Source of the DNA: Hyperoplus lanceolatus
Taxonomy: Eukaryota > Chordata > Actinopteri > Uranoscopiformes > Ammodytidae
Assembly: GCA_026929865.2 (NCBI GenBank)
Contig: CM049413.1
Location: 15,658,501-15,722,500, forward strand
Direction of reading: 5' to 3'
DNA length: 64,000 bases
Below the pieces are notes generated by a model, which made no database searches, was not told where the DNA came from, and saw nothing but the letters and a program-made list of their open reading frames with translations. Position 1 is the stretch's first letter. Each line of letters opens with the position of its first letter. Position numbers and translations under genes: made by a program. Shown piece by piece: positions 12,101 through 27,100 of this stretch.

Positions 12101-15100
12101 CACACCATTAGAGCAGATCAATAATCACACACTAAGAGGTTCTAATGTGGGCCTTTAAATGTGAGAGAGGATTCGAGCATGTCACCTGGCTGGAGAGGGG
12201 GCCAACTTCTTTTTCTAGCGCTGACAGGTGGGGCAGCAGCAATTCCCTTTTTCTCTTCAACTCAGATGGGTAGAGAATCCAATTAGGGTGCCACATTTTC
12301 TAGTAAGAACATTAAGAGCACACATTTAACATCTGTAATAAGCTGTGCTTTGTAAGCACCCAACATTTTCAACAAGAATGCTTCATCAGGCACGCACCAT
12401 ATAGTTAAACTGGTGCTTAAAGCTGGTCAGGTGACTGGAATCTGCCAACTTGATTGAACACAGTCGACAGTAGACTTGCTGCCTTTCTTTACACGACACT
12501 ACAATCAGTTGGTCTACTCCTGTAAAGTAAAGACAACAATGTACACCACTGATTAGAATCAAAAGAGACCAAAGCAAACAGACTGTATTGAGGGATTTGT
12601 ATGAAGGAAAATACACACCAACTTTGAGCCAGCCTTCACTTGGCTTTTTCTTATTTGCTGAGGTACATGATGGCTCTGCGGATGGATTATTGGTATCAGA
12701 CCTGACAGACATGAGCTGGATCAGATGGGGAGCACCGGGTGTGTCCCCCTCATGAATATGATTTTCAACTTTGGCAGTTGAACTCGCAGACATATCTGTT
12801 TGCACAGCCTTGGCACAGGAAGTGGCTACAAAAGATTGAGGCGAAACCACAGATCTGTTTTCCATTTTAGATAAAGGTGCAGTGCTGCAGGTGGCTCCAC
12901 CCACCACTGTGGATTGAGAGTTAGAAGCGATGGCAACTTTATATGAAGTCTCAGTGACTTTGGTGGTTGCATGCCATTTGTCTGCAGTTTCTTTGGATTT
13001 GGTGGTTGATGTAGTACAGTTGGAAGAGGTGGCTCTAAGTTTGGAGATGGGTGCAGTAGAGTTGCAGGATTTATAAGTTGACTCCGGCGACACTGTGATC
13101 TGGTTCATTTTAATGTCCTCATTTGATTCCGGGAGGACTTTAGATGTTCTGGAGGAGGGTTCAGTCATTGCAGACACGGATGCACAAAGTGAAGGTGCAT
13201 CCGTGTCACAGTCTTCTAAATCAGCTATTCCAATTTCCGTCCCCTTTGAAATAAAATGATAGAACCATATTTAGCAGACTAGTCATCTTTCAGCTGTCGA
13301 AGAGCTACTCTACAAAGCAGTCAAATAAATGCATTAACATGCCAACTTAAAGCGGCTACGAGTAACATTTAAATATCTTTTAAACAGCCTCATGTTTCCT
13401 CTCATAATCATAAATGACCTTTAACAGCAAACGAGACCATCAGTGCAAAGAAAGACGTTTTTAAATAGTTTTTATTACTGCTTTTGGTCTGGTCGCACAC
13501 CCAGTCCGATTTTTGGTTCGCTCGTGCAGGCTCTATGGTCACATATCCATATTGGTCGCAGATTTCAGTGTGGCGCAGCAACGTGATTTGAGAAGCCTAT
13601 CCCCCCAGGTGAGGGAAGGGGAGCGGGAGCCTTGTTTGAGACAGTTATTTGTCGTCATAATGACTGATAACGGGGCTGAACCATCAAAGAACAAAATTAA
13701 AATGCAATGAAGAAAAGCTAAAAGGGAGAGTGATATAGGCTACAGCAGGGACGAGGGCGTTGCCAAGCAACGTGTATACAATTTCACGAGAGCGAAACTA
13801 GACTGCAGTGTTTACTCCTAAATGAATGAGCGGTTGGTACAAACACACAGTTTGCTTTGCTTCACCATCATCAGATAACCATTATCTGAAATAGTCATTA
13901 TTTACATCAACAACACAAACACATTACCTCATCGTGATCCATACTAACTGCCGTCTCTCGTTCATTCGCTTTCTGTGAGGACACGTCTTTCAGCTCCGTG
14001 AGAGAGAGAGTAGTTAGGTGACACTGCTGCATCTACTCATTGCAATCAGGTGTGTGTGGCAGTGACTGGCATTAGTTGATGCAGTGTCAAAACCACTCTC
14101 ATGGAGCCGAAAAGAGTCCTCACACTTTCAACACATGGACATGCACTATATTGTGCCCTTCTCAGTTCACACTCGCACGCCTGTCACGCGCTAGTAAACA
14201 GCTTTGCGACAGCGGGCGTCGTAAAAATACTACCGCTTTTGTCCAAAGGGGACGCCAACGTGCCATCTTACTCGTAGTGGCTTTAATAAACAAATTGTTC
14301 AAACTGACTTCCTGAGTTAGAGTTCTGCTTCTGGGTCCAATCCCTAAGTTACACAACAATTTTAGTCAGACGTCTCAGTACTGTTCCTTTTTAGAAATAC
14401 TTCTGCTTCCTGTGAACCTTTGAACCACATAGTATTGAGAGAAACTGGCTCAGGCACAGGAAACAGAGAACATCCTGTACATAACACAGTCAATTCTGCA
14501 GCATTCTTGCTGTATGTATGGATTCCTTGCCTGCAATTAAAATCTACTGACTTTGAACTGCCTGATTCCATCGCCCTATTGAAACTCTTGTGTTTTAATA
14601 TACAGCTATTGAATTTTGTTTACAACTTGTCAGTAAAATTCAAATAGCTCATTTATTAAAACACAAGAATTTCAATAAAGACATCTGAGTCAGGCAGTTT
14701 CAAAGTCAGATAGAATTTTACTTGCCACACCTTGTTACAAGATTGAGTGGCGTATGAACAGAAGAACACAAGCTTTTATCCCCAAGATGTGTGTGTGCTG
14801 TTATTTTTGAAGTACATGTGTGTGTAAACCAACTGTGTGTGTTTGTTTCACAGAAGATGTTCTCACAGGATACAAGAGTAATAATTCATATATTTTCCAA
14901 TCAAGCAATGCATTGGGAGTTTTAAGGAGTTTACCTCCAATTGTTTCCCATGAACCTTTAACCATGTGAACATGAACACGTCATATACCGTATCTGTGTA
15001 AAGCCAAAATCTTGGCTCTCTTAAGTTTACTGGGACAAAGTTTACAGCAAACAGCATGGATGTTTAAGCATTAAAATGTAATACAATCATAGAGAAAAAA

Positions 15101-18100
15101 ACTTTTTTAGCACATCTGTTCTCCAAATGTGTTCTTTATCGTGTGTCTTCCTTTGGTATAACATGTGAATGTCCCCTAATTGGATTAATGGGATCAATAA
15201 AGTCTGATAACATTTTAAGTATCAATAAATTGAGTGGATAAAAAATACCTTGTGGGACTAAAAATAAGCTCAGGCAAATTCATCCTCATTACAGAGAGGA
15301 GGGGAGTTCATTTAACAGGTCTCTTTGTGGTCACAGCTGAACGACAAAAAAAAAAAGCAAGGACTATAAAAAGCTGAAGTGAAAGAAAGCAGGAACTAAC
15401 CAAACTCAAAAACCCATATGCCAAAATCACTTTCTTTGTCTTTCTTTGTCAATTTTAACTGACCTGGAAGTTATCTGTGACGGAATAGACCTGATCTTGG
15501 GGGGGGACTGAGGTGTCCACACGATGAACACCAGACACATCTGAGGTTGAAGGGAGTTCACGGCAACTGTCCTTCTCAGCATTCTGAAGTGTCTTCAATG
15601 TCTGTATGGCTGTATAAATGTGATGGAAAACATGAAGGAAATACTGTACAGTAAAAGTTCACACTTAAGAATTCACCTATTAATTGAACCAAATTGGCTT
15701 TAACAAAACAAATTTCTCAAAAAGGAAAGAAAGATCACCTGATTCAAAGTTTTGTTTTAAGATGTTGTTGTACATTTCTTCGTCTACATCAACAACCTGG
15801 AGCCCAGACATTAACAACAATCAGTAAAACCTAGCATTATCGTGATAACCACTTTCACAAGTAAAATAACTAGACACTAACCTGAGCTATTCCGCATCGA
15901 TTATCTTGTTCAAATGAAGCGGCCCATTGTCTGATTTTCATCTCTGGTGGATGTGGGAGTTTCAGTAATTCCTAATGTCAGAAACATACACAGGGGATGG
16001 CATAACATTTACAGCTAACATTTGCATTGAAGTACTTACATTTTTAGAAAGTTGTGTCCCTGCTGTAACCTTTGTCCCTGTAGCCTTAGTAACTAAGGAT
16101 TTTTCCAGTCTTGCTTACAATGCATATTTTTGCTTCTTATCACATCCTCACAAGGTCAGGAGTTAGTTAGAACTTGGGAAAAGACTCTGCCTATGCATAG
16201 TTTCTACTGATAGCCAGCAACATCCAGACAGGATACAATTTGCACCTGGATCCCTGTGCAACGCACACACATATGCACATGCACACACGTATACCAGAAA
16301 ACAGCACACAAACTTCGGGTATAAAGCTTTGTGATATTCTGTTTGGGTTTGGTCAATTTCTGTATTACATCTGTGATACATGTAAATTGTCTCCTTGATC
16401 AAGTAAAGAGATCTGCTGACTCCTGAAGGCTTACTTCTGACTCTGTGCTTTATTTGAAACATTGTTAACAGTATCCTGAATGATCGATTATAATAATTCC
16501 AGTAACAGTTAGCTTTGTCGTGGTAGCTGTGTGCATTGCTGGTGTTTGTTCCCAACAACTGCACTGAATTGAGCAGTTGAAGAATGCAAAGTATAAAGAC
16601 TCCCCCATTTCTAACACGCAAAATGATCAAAAACCTACTCATCAACATTACTCACCATCAGGTACATCTTCTGGTGTTGAGCCCCAGTAACATGGCTGAC
16701 GATGTCCCTCTCTGGGAGCTTCACAGAGCAGCACTCGCAGAGGTAGATAGGGTTGTGCTGATCACAATAGCATTCAAAAATTGCATCTAAGCCTGGGAGA
16801 AATGTTGTTATTGAATTTATATTGTGTCATCTATCTTCTCCCTGGCCAGAACATTTTCTTAATTGCACTAATTATTTAAGGTTAGACATGGCAGACAAAA
16901 CAATCTTTTTTTTCAAGCACTGGTCAAGAGATTTTTTGCTATATCATTTCCATAACATGTATTCTTTCCCACTAGTAAAGGTAAAAGATCAAATACATTT
17001 TCCATTATCATTCATATCACAATTCTGAAGGTTATAACAGAAGGATTTGTTAATTTGATGTTAATTGTCTGAATTATGATACATTTTAATCTTAAAAACC
17101 GAAAATGCATTTGTATGACCTGAAGCCTACATATTCGTTTTGTAAAAACTTTTGACCCTATTATGTTGTTAAAATTCAATCCAGATTTTTACCCTGGCTT
17201 TTTTAAACATCTACATTTTTAGTTTTTAAACAGATGCAAATGTCACATTATTAGTTAGATATTACAACATTTGCATATGTATTCTAACATCTCTGAAAAA
17301 ACAATAGTACAAAAAAATAATTGTGTTAATATAAGTTATCAACTGGGAAAGTTCATGAAAATAAATAATATAATCAAAACATTCCACCCTTTTCACCACC
17401 ATTGTCTCGCCTTCATTTGGCAAAAGTCAAACAATTAGCCAAATAACATCCTATCCGGAAATCAAACATTGCACTGACCAACCACAGGCTCTCTGCTGTC
17501 CCTCTTGACGTATTGCCACAGTTGATCTGCTTGTTTACGGTTCTCGTCAAAGGACTCTGTGAAGAGAGCCACACATACGAGCACACTCAGTCATTTTCAC
17601 AAAAACACTAAGAAAAACGGTCCACAGACTGAAATACAGCATTTTCTATACCTTCATCCTTTGCAGTCTTGTGACATGGTTTGCCACTTTCTCCCTCATC
17701 TATGGCGGCTGCCTCTTTTTGTCTGTTACTTGGCAGGTATTGGGGTTCTTCACACGTTGCATCTTGTTTGGAGGAGAGCCGATGCCTTTTATGGCCAATT
17801 TCTGTCGCTATTTCCTGTGATTTTTCAGAGAAGCTTCTTAGCCCCTTACTTTCTTTTTCTCTGTTTGTGCAACTCTTCAACTGTGTCGGGACATCTTTGC
17901 TGCTTTTGCCCCTCTCTTCACCAATCTCCATTCCATCACTTTCATTTGTGTTGTGGCAGCCTTGTATGGCCTCCCCACTTGGGTTTCTCGCTGTAGGCTC
18001 TTCCATCTTCTCCTCCTTTATCGCCTGGTATGTCTCACAGCCTGCATTTGTTATCTCCTTTGAAAATGTGGTCTCCGACTCTTTTTCTTTTGGTGCTGGG

Positions 18101-21100
18101 GTCTTTGTGTCGAGTCCCTTTTCTGAAGTTTGTCCACTTTCTACAGAATCTGTGATTTCTGCCTTAACTTTAGTCTCAGTCACACTCGTTTCACTCAAGT
18201 CTGATTTTAGACTGGTAATCTTCTCTTCCATCATCCCAGTGATTTTCTGACTCCTGCCTCTCACATGGTCGTTGTCCGCGTCTTTCAAAGTTTCTCTGGG
18301 GACTGAGATACATATATGACATTCAAAAAAACACTCAGAAAATATATAAAATAATTGAGAAGGTAAAGCGATTAGTAGCAGTGGAATTTTCAGGAACCCA
18401 AGCCTCAGCCATAATAGTTAAAGTAAAGCATGACAAAGTCTTCAGTTAATATATTTGGCTTGACTTACCCAGCTTCATTTTAGGAACTATCTGGGGTACA
18501 AGATTTCCATTGCCATTTCTCCATTTTACAGATTGCAGGATCATAAATGCTAGAGCAAAAGAGTATTAAAAATAATCAAGAAACCAATTCCAAGTAACAC
18601 ATGCCACTTTGGAACAATCATTGCAGCACACATACTCACCTCTTTGGTAGGGGCATGGGTCCCAGACTGGCTTGTACAACTTGATTTTCTTAGAAGGCAG
18701 AAATGTCCAAGCATTAGCAAAGGTACATGGCTAGAGGAGATGCTACATGAAAATTATACAGAAATGTCTGGTATAGATTACCTGCATGGGTAATATTATG
18801 TGAATACGAGCTGCCTGTTTTGCCAAATCCAATAAGGTCTCTGCATCAGTGCTAGAATTCAGCGAGCCTGGGTGAAAACGGTCCTATGCACAGACACACA
18901 CACACACACACACACACATTGAAAATGCTGTCCTTTGAATAGATTTATTCAATTCTTAATCATCCTAAACTCCAAAGACTAAATGGGGCAGTGAGTGGGA
19001 ATGACATGCAGAGCCGGATTCAAAATGGGTCTGCTGCGACGAGGACTGACCCTCATTGGGGTCCGCTCTAACCACTACTGTTAAAGGAATTATTTCATCA
19101 AACAACCCAAGTGTTTGTAATAAAATAATTTGAGTCAAGGCAGGCTTCAGAGCAGGTGAAGTTTTTACTTGCAGACAGCAGCAAGGGTCAAACAACAATG
19201 TATCTGGTTTGGTACATGGTTGAATACAAAGAAATGGACAGTGTACATGAGATTATATGCAGTGAAGATGGTGTGTGTGCACAAACCAAGTTTGTGTGTC
19301 CAGGACATTTTTAATTAGGCAAATATTCCCAGAAAACTCTCAACAGCTGGTGTTATTCTTCATACAATGTCTGATAACAGAATATGGGAGTGAGTTTCAC
19401 TCACTCCCCATTAACTCTCAACCACTGTGCACATGAAATGCATCATACCTCTGTATGTGCCAAACTCTTATTAGGCAGTTTTCTTCTCCAAGGCTAAACA
19501 ACAAGTTGTAGCAAAACACTTTGGAGTTCTTTAAGTTTACTGGGACAAAGTTCAACAGGCAGAAAGCATATATTGTAGCATTAAAATATTATACAATCAT
19601 AAGGTAAATTAATTTTCGTTAACAACTACACCACGAGCACACCCCAATATTTTTTAATACTTCTAATGTATTTGTATGTCTTTGGCCAGTTGTTTTCATG
19701 CTTACATAAAAGATAATTCCGTGTTTCTTAAATGTTTATATAAATATTTATATATTTATTTATCTGGGATGTGCGTAAGTGATCGTTTCCTTGAGTTTCA
19801 AATAAACTCGAATGGGGAAAGAGGGCACTCAAGTTTTTTTTGTTTTTAGTGTATGCTGGGACCCTATATGTATTTTAATATGTTTTTACGTGTAGGTCTG
19901 CAACCCAAAACAGATACAATTAGGTTAACAAATAAAAATATTGTTGTGCAAGCAACTGAGCTTTGTATTAAAGCAGCACCTGCTAATACCTGCTGATGCC
20001 AACGCATCACATATTCTCTTCAGCAGGACTGATTTCAAATGCTCTTTTTCAGGAATATAAGGGTATGGGCACAAGTATGGGCAGCCCAATTTTTTTCTAA
20101 ACATATTAAAAGGTTCTTCCGGTAATTGGTCAAGGACACTGTCGGATTTACAACTATTTATTCTGCTTTGGTGAGTTAATTATATATTTATCAAAGTGTA
20201 CTATTTAGCTTGTATGCTGCTTCTTCTTTTTGCGATGGTGACTTACTTATTTAGTTTGTTTCTACAGTCCATGCAATTTATTTATTTTTTGTCGTTGCAA
20301 ACCTATACCGTTTTGACAAAATTGAGTCAAATTAATTGTGACCTGTGGGCACTGGTGGTGTAGTGGTAAGGCGTCCCCAGAGACTAAGACCTTGTTGCAG
20401 GTTATCTGCATGTCTTCCCCTCTTTGCCCCATTTCAACTCTGTCTCTCCAAATCCGTCAAATGAAGTAAAAAATAGCTAATCTTTAAAATAAGAAAATAA
20501 AAAAGTGACCTGTCTAGAGAGAGAGAGAGAGAGAGAGAGAGTGAGTTATGGCATTTCTTTGTTTTGTATGGTTTGATGAATCAAGATAAAAACACTCACT
20601 AGAAATTCTGCGACATGTTCCCAACTGAACACATGAGTGTAACATTCGTCAAATGACAACCTCCTCTCACAGAGAGAACACAGAAATCCCACTTCAGTGG
20701 AAGACAGTCGTTTGACACACAGGTCAAATATGACCAGGAACTCTTGACCTGCAACAATGGGGTAAAGTCAAAAACATCTATATAGCATGTTGTGGTCACT
20801 GAAATATAAACTTCTCCAGTGCAATGCAGTTGAGAATAGGTATTTAAATACCAAAGGCACATTGCCTTGGAATCCAACAGCCTTTAATATATTATACACT
20901 GCCTGGCCACAAAAAAGTCACCCCCTGGATTTAACTAAACAAATAGTTAAGAGAAAACTGCAGTGATTAATATGTATGTTTCAGTTGAAAACAAGTTATT
21001 TAACCCTAACTGATGCAGTGAATAGCTTCTTATTTCTTAAACGATCATGTAGGAAGACATATTCTGTTGTTGCGGAAAAGATGTTACTCTGTTTCAGAAG

Positions 21101-24100
21101 GGTCAGGTTATTGGCCTGCATCAAACAAAGAAAAGGGAGATTGTTGAAACTACTAAAATTGGTTTAAGAACTGTCCAACGCATTATTTAAACCTAGAAAG
21201 ATAGTGGTGAACCATCATCTTGAAAGAAGAAATATTCTCAGAATAATCTTCAATGGTCACTTAAACATTTGGTGAAATCTAATCGTAAAAAATCAACAGT
21301 ACAACTCACGTAGTAGTGAATGTATGAGCATTTCCACACACAATGCGAAGAGAACCCAAGGGATTAAGACTAAATAGCTGTCTAACCTTAAAAAAAACCT
21401 TAGCAGTTATGTGAATAACAAAAAAAGGCTTCAATTTGCCATGGAGCATAAAGATTGCACTCTGGAGCAATGGAAAAAGGTTATGTGGTCTGATGAGACA
21501 ACACTGACCCTGTTCCAGAGTGATGGGAGCATCAGGGTAAGACAACAGATGGATGAAGTGATGCACCATCATGCCTAGTGCCTGTGTGAGCAGTGTACAG
21601 TATGATCTGGGGTTGCAGTTTTTCAGGTCTAGGTTCAGCAACCTTATGTGCCATAAAAAGCTTATCAAAACTATGCCACAGCAAATCAAGCTGTAATCAA
21701 AGCAAAAGGTGGTCCAACAAAATATGAGATGTGTCATTTTCTTTTTGGCCAGGCAGTGTGATAACACAAGCATATGCATTTCGGCATTTCGGTTTCTTTT
21801 CCTCTTCAGTGGTACTTACCGAGCAGAGGAAATCTCTCGTTTTGTTTTAGTTCACTGTACGTTTTACGCTCTGGAACTGCACGGATATGAAAACAGATAA
21901 AAATGCTCAAAATGAATGTAAACAAGGTAAAGGGTTTGATTCTTAAAAAAGGCTCAGAAAACATTCAATCACTAACCGTCACGCTTTAAAAGAGTGTGTT
22001 GTAGTTCAAGTCTCTTCAAAACTGGAAAAAAATTAAGAATGAGACAAGGAAACTTTTGGTAACTGAATGAAGTACAAAGAGAAAACAAAGTGAGCTTGTC
22101 TCTCCAACTTGCTCTGAATATGACAAAAGACCAATTTCTACCTTCAACAAAAGTAGATGGGATGGGAAGAAACATCTCGTATGGGATATCAAGTACCTGA
22201 GAAAAGAAAAATGAACAATTAGTAATGATTGTTTTACTGTGATAATCGTTATTTATCGCCTTTGTTGTAGTAAATCTTAATCTTTGTATAATCTCCATTG
22301 CATGTATAATGATTACAGAACAGTGATACAATGATTTAAACCAGGGGTTTTCAAAGTGTGAGAGAGTGAGCCCCCCCTTAGAGAACAAATTAAAAAAGTT
22401 CTAAATCTCTGTGTGTTTTGAAAGATCTTTTAATTATTTTACACATTTTAAACGTATTTTTGAAACATTCTGAACATCTTTGTGCGTTTTTTAAACACAT
22501 TTTTGAAAACATTTTAAGATCTTTATCTAATTATGTTTTTGTTTTGCTTTTTTTAAATACATTTGAACATTCTGACAAACTTTACAATGGATACATGATT
22601 TGGGCATTTGGGATTATAAATCATCTTTGAATTAGTTGTACAGCATATCACAAGCTATTCATTCAGGTATGTGATGGCCACCCCACTCTAGCTCTGTGGC
22701 CCACCTTGGCCACCCCAGTCAAAATTTCCTGGAAACGCCACTGCTAGGACGTGAACGTGACGTGATCAGTTAACCTCGGATTATCTCCCAGATGATCTGA
22801 TTCAATTATTAGGCTATTAACTATCTAGACCAAAACATTGTATTGCTTTTTTGTATGATAACTTACATTTGCTTATGATCAAAAACACAAACTTTAATAT
22901 CAAAAACACAAACTTTTTTTTTTTTTTTTTTTTCACATATTCATCCGCGCCCCCACCTGCCATAACTCTGATTTAAACAGTATGTTATGCGTGATTAAAG
23001 AAATATTGATGTTGTGTGTAACCAACAAAAAAAATCTAAATTTCAAATAATAGGTTAAATATATAGTGTGGAAATCATAATGGAAGTATTAAAAGATGCA
23101 GTTGTCGGGTTTCAAGAAGATTGGAACCTGGGACAGGTTGTGGCCCTGAGTCTCATCATGTCTCTGAACTAACACCTCAGAATCTTCTCTAAGACTACTG
23201 GAGGCAGACTGGATTCCTTTAAAACCAGAGAAAACTAACTAGACAAGGCCTGAGGGGGCAAAATCCATCACCATAGACTTTAAAGGGATGTTAAGCTGGT
23301 TTTAGGAAAAGGGGAAGATTTGTCTGAGTCTCCTTTCTCCACCCCAGTATGATGGGCATAAAAGCAGGCCACCTGGGAGCTCTGTGGGAATGCCTCAGAC
23401 ACCAGTATCCCTGTTTACAATATTAAACTTGTTAACTAAATTTATTTCTCTATGATTGTATAACATTTTAATGCTTAAACATTCAGCTCACCTCACGGTG
23501 AACTTTGAACACCACCGGCTGTGAAGACATCATCATGGGACATCACTTGAGAGTTGGGTGTATTACGTTATAACACATTTTGGAATATGGTTTAATCAAG
23601 TAAAAATATTATACTGAATAACAGATCTCTATAAAGTCAGAAGATGCTCTTCTTCCTGGTGTGCAGGGCAACAGGAACTGTGGACTGTTTAGGTTAGAAG
23701 TCTGCAGGTAAATGATCATTAAATCACGTTCAGCTAGTGTATGTATTTAGAGACACGCAGAAGGATTTAAAGGCCAATGGTGCGACAAACAGACCCTGTT
23801 TGCTGAAAGAATGCTGTCTCTACACAAGTGGTAAATACCTTGGTAAGGGGGAGGGGGAGGGGAAGAACTGCTCAAAGTCCTTGAATTGGCCTTTTACCTT
23901 CATCATCATCTGCTTTGATCCTCTTTCCTTTTCTTCTTCCAATGCCAATGACCTTAAGACTTCTATTCCCAGATGATACTTCCAGGCAAATGGGAGCCGC
24001 CAGGGATTCAGGTACAGCTAAGTATTTAAGGCAAACGCTGGTTAATACAAACCAAATTACACCCTGTTATCAGTATCTTAATATTTCTTATAAAAACAAA

Positions 24101-27100
24101 AAGTAAATGCTTTAACTCTCACACAAATTAATGATTCTGCTGACTCGCAAAGATACCTGGACGTGTGCCACAATAAACAGAAACTATTTCTGGAAGAAGC
24201 TTAAAGGAATGCTCACCAACGTGTGAATGAGATGTTTTTGGGAGTCAAAGTGTTGTTTGAGAGAGGACTCGGTGAAACAGTCCTCACAAGCAAAGCACAC
24301 GTAAATATGTTCCTGAACATGAGTGCTGAAACACGTGACAACCAAGGGAACACCTAAACAAAATAAAAAATTACATATCTTTAATTTGGACACTATGCAA
24401 AAAATACTACATAGCATAACAAGTGTGTCAGCTCACCAACAGGTGGTTGATTTTTCTTCAAGCTCTCCAAAATGTGCGTGTATAAGCCGAGAGTGCGCCG
24501 TATTCCTAACAAAGGGAATGAGGATTAAGAGAAATTGCTGGATACACAACAAAATAAACTGCAAGCAGACATGAACTCAACAAAACATCGGGCGTGTCTA
24601 AAACACAGAAAATAAGGGCTATTTTTTGGAAAATTAGATACCATAGACCATTATGAAGATAATGGAAAAAGATGCTGAAACTATTTCAAATGCAAAACTC
24701 ATGACGTGAAGCTCACCCATTTGATAAAGTTGAGAAATTAAATGAATACCACTTCTATATCTCTAAAGCTGACATTTATTAGTGTTTCCGTTATTATTTT
24801 TAAACTAATGTGTCAGGGTTGCAGCATATTCTTAAGGAATGAACAACACAGGTACGAAAGGTTTACCTGGTTGGTCATGACTGTGAGCCTTTTCAGCTGA
24901 TAGAAAGGGGGAAAAATTATCACATCTTATTTAAATTACATTAACAAATACGCAATATTATGAGAAAAGTGTTAGAAAAGTGTAAGCTACCTTTTCCAAA
25001 GAATTGATTCATCATCTGGGGAAGAACATTAGAAAATTGACCTTATGATAGCTGTTTCGTCTCATATCATTAAGTTTCACAAAAATCCTTTCATTACTTA
25101 ATAGGAAGATATGAAAATGTTAATCTACCTGTTTGTGTTTGGCATCATGTAACACATGATTGAAATACAGAGATATATCCACAAACATTTGATTGCAGTC
25201 CTGCAACAGGGAGACAAATAGATATACAGTATAAGGTACAATGATAACATCCAGGCTATTGCAGTGAAATATATAATTGGGATATTGATCATTTATTACC
25301 TGACAGCGTATTTTGAACGATAGTGCCACAGGGCATGTTGGCACAGATTGCTTCACTGCCAAGAAAAAGAGTTGTATCCAGTTATTCATTTTAAATGATG
25401 TCCATGTTAAAATGCTTATTTAAATATTCCCAAGATACTGGACAAGCAGCCAAGAGATGATAGGATGTAGAATTGACCTTGTTCCAACAAAACACACTTT
25501 GTCGTTCAATTAAACTAAAAAGCAGAAGACATTTCACATTATAAAAAACGGAAGACCAACAGCCTCAAACAGAGTTATCCACTGGACAACCTCCAACTAA
25601 AATAACACGTACCCAACTTTCTCCCTGGTTGGACACTTGTAATCAGGCTGCTCTTCATCTTTTCCTTTGAGATGGATTCCAGTTTCTTGAAAGCTACAAT
25701 CCACCATAAACATCAATTAGTAATTAGTATTGCTGGGTTCCTGTTGACAAAATCTATTTCCTATGATTGTATAAGATTGTAATGCTAAACATTCTGTTCA
25801 CCTCACATTGAACTCTGGTGGTCAACACTGTTTTACTCTTAGTCTTGAAGGATAAAACTGCCTACTAAGATGTATGGCTCTACACAGATGTATACATGTT
25901 AAAAGTTCACGGAGGGGAACTGCGTAAACCTACCAATGCTATGAATTATTACACCTCTGTATCTGTGAGACATTGTATGGGACTTTATTTTTTGAATACA
26001 CAGCAGAGGGTGCAAGGTCAGGTTCTTGAATCATCTGCTGTCTCAATTAAAACTCATCCCCCAGGTCTTGCTAGAAACTGAATGACCAGGGTCATGAACC
26101 TGGTCAAACAAACACGCGTCAGTATGTGTATAAAAGTCGTAACATCCAATTGTGACTCCAGTCACTTCTCTGCAATACTTTGTGTGTGTACATGATAACT
26201 GACTCACTTGCAAGTTTCGACTAAAGTCTCTGTGGATGGTGAAATCTGACTCATGACTCTTTGTGCATTATTTCAAAGAAAGCATACTTATATTGAAATT
26301 AGAAAAGTTACAGTAACAGTTCCACTGAAGGTCGAAATACAGAGGCATAAAAAATAAATACAAACCTTCTGCGTAACAAGTGAAATTCACCAATTCAAAT
26401 TCAGCAGACTCCAGGCTCACTTTCTGTAACAAAAAGCCATTTAGTTTCACATCAATACCAATACAAACATCACAAAGCTGTACTTGTGACTTTTTTGAAA
26501 TATATTACCTTCATTTCAGTGTTTGCAGTGCCATGAATTTCCTCTGCTTGCTTTGCAAAGTCAAGCATTATGGAAGCAAAGGAAGAGGTGTAGTCCTTGT
26601 AGCATTGCCTTGACAGCAAAGTAGAGGGGTGCCACGCTCTCTGCAAAGATTAAAACTGATGTGAGTAATAAAAATACCCCACAGGGTTATGGTTGGACAA
26701 AAAGTAATGCTTGCAGTCGTAGTGGATTCATTACAAAACCCGATAAAATGTTTAGTTAACAACAAACAATTTATTATCTCTTAAAGAAATGTTCTAATGT
26801 CTAATCTTTATGTATTTTCTTTGTTTTTACTATCTATTCAATGCTAATTATAATATCCAATCTTGATGTGTTAAATTCCCCTGTAAAGCACAGAATTGTG
26901 CGATAAGACCTTTTCTCCGGCTTCAGTGAGATTATTTGTTATTCTCTTTAATTTCATAACTACTTACGAAGTAACGAAAGATGTGGTCAAAGCTCAGGAC
27001 ATGTCTGATGATGGTATGGGTGGCCAAAGTTAGTTTACAGAGTGTGCACAGGTAGTATCTTTTGTCAGTTGGTCCAGTGCATTCAACAACGTGCTGCATG

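Noticed and set aside
17681-18250. Plus-strand 189-codon frame
   Set aside because: It is the antisense shadow of zinc-finger gene exon 29, which has phase-matched splice borders on the minus strand.
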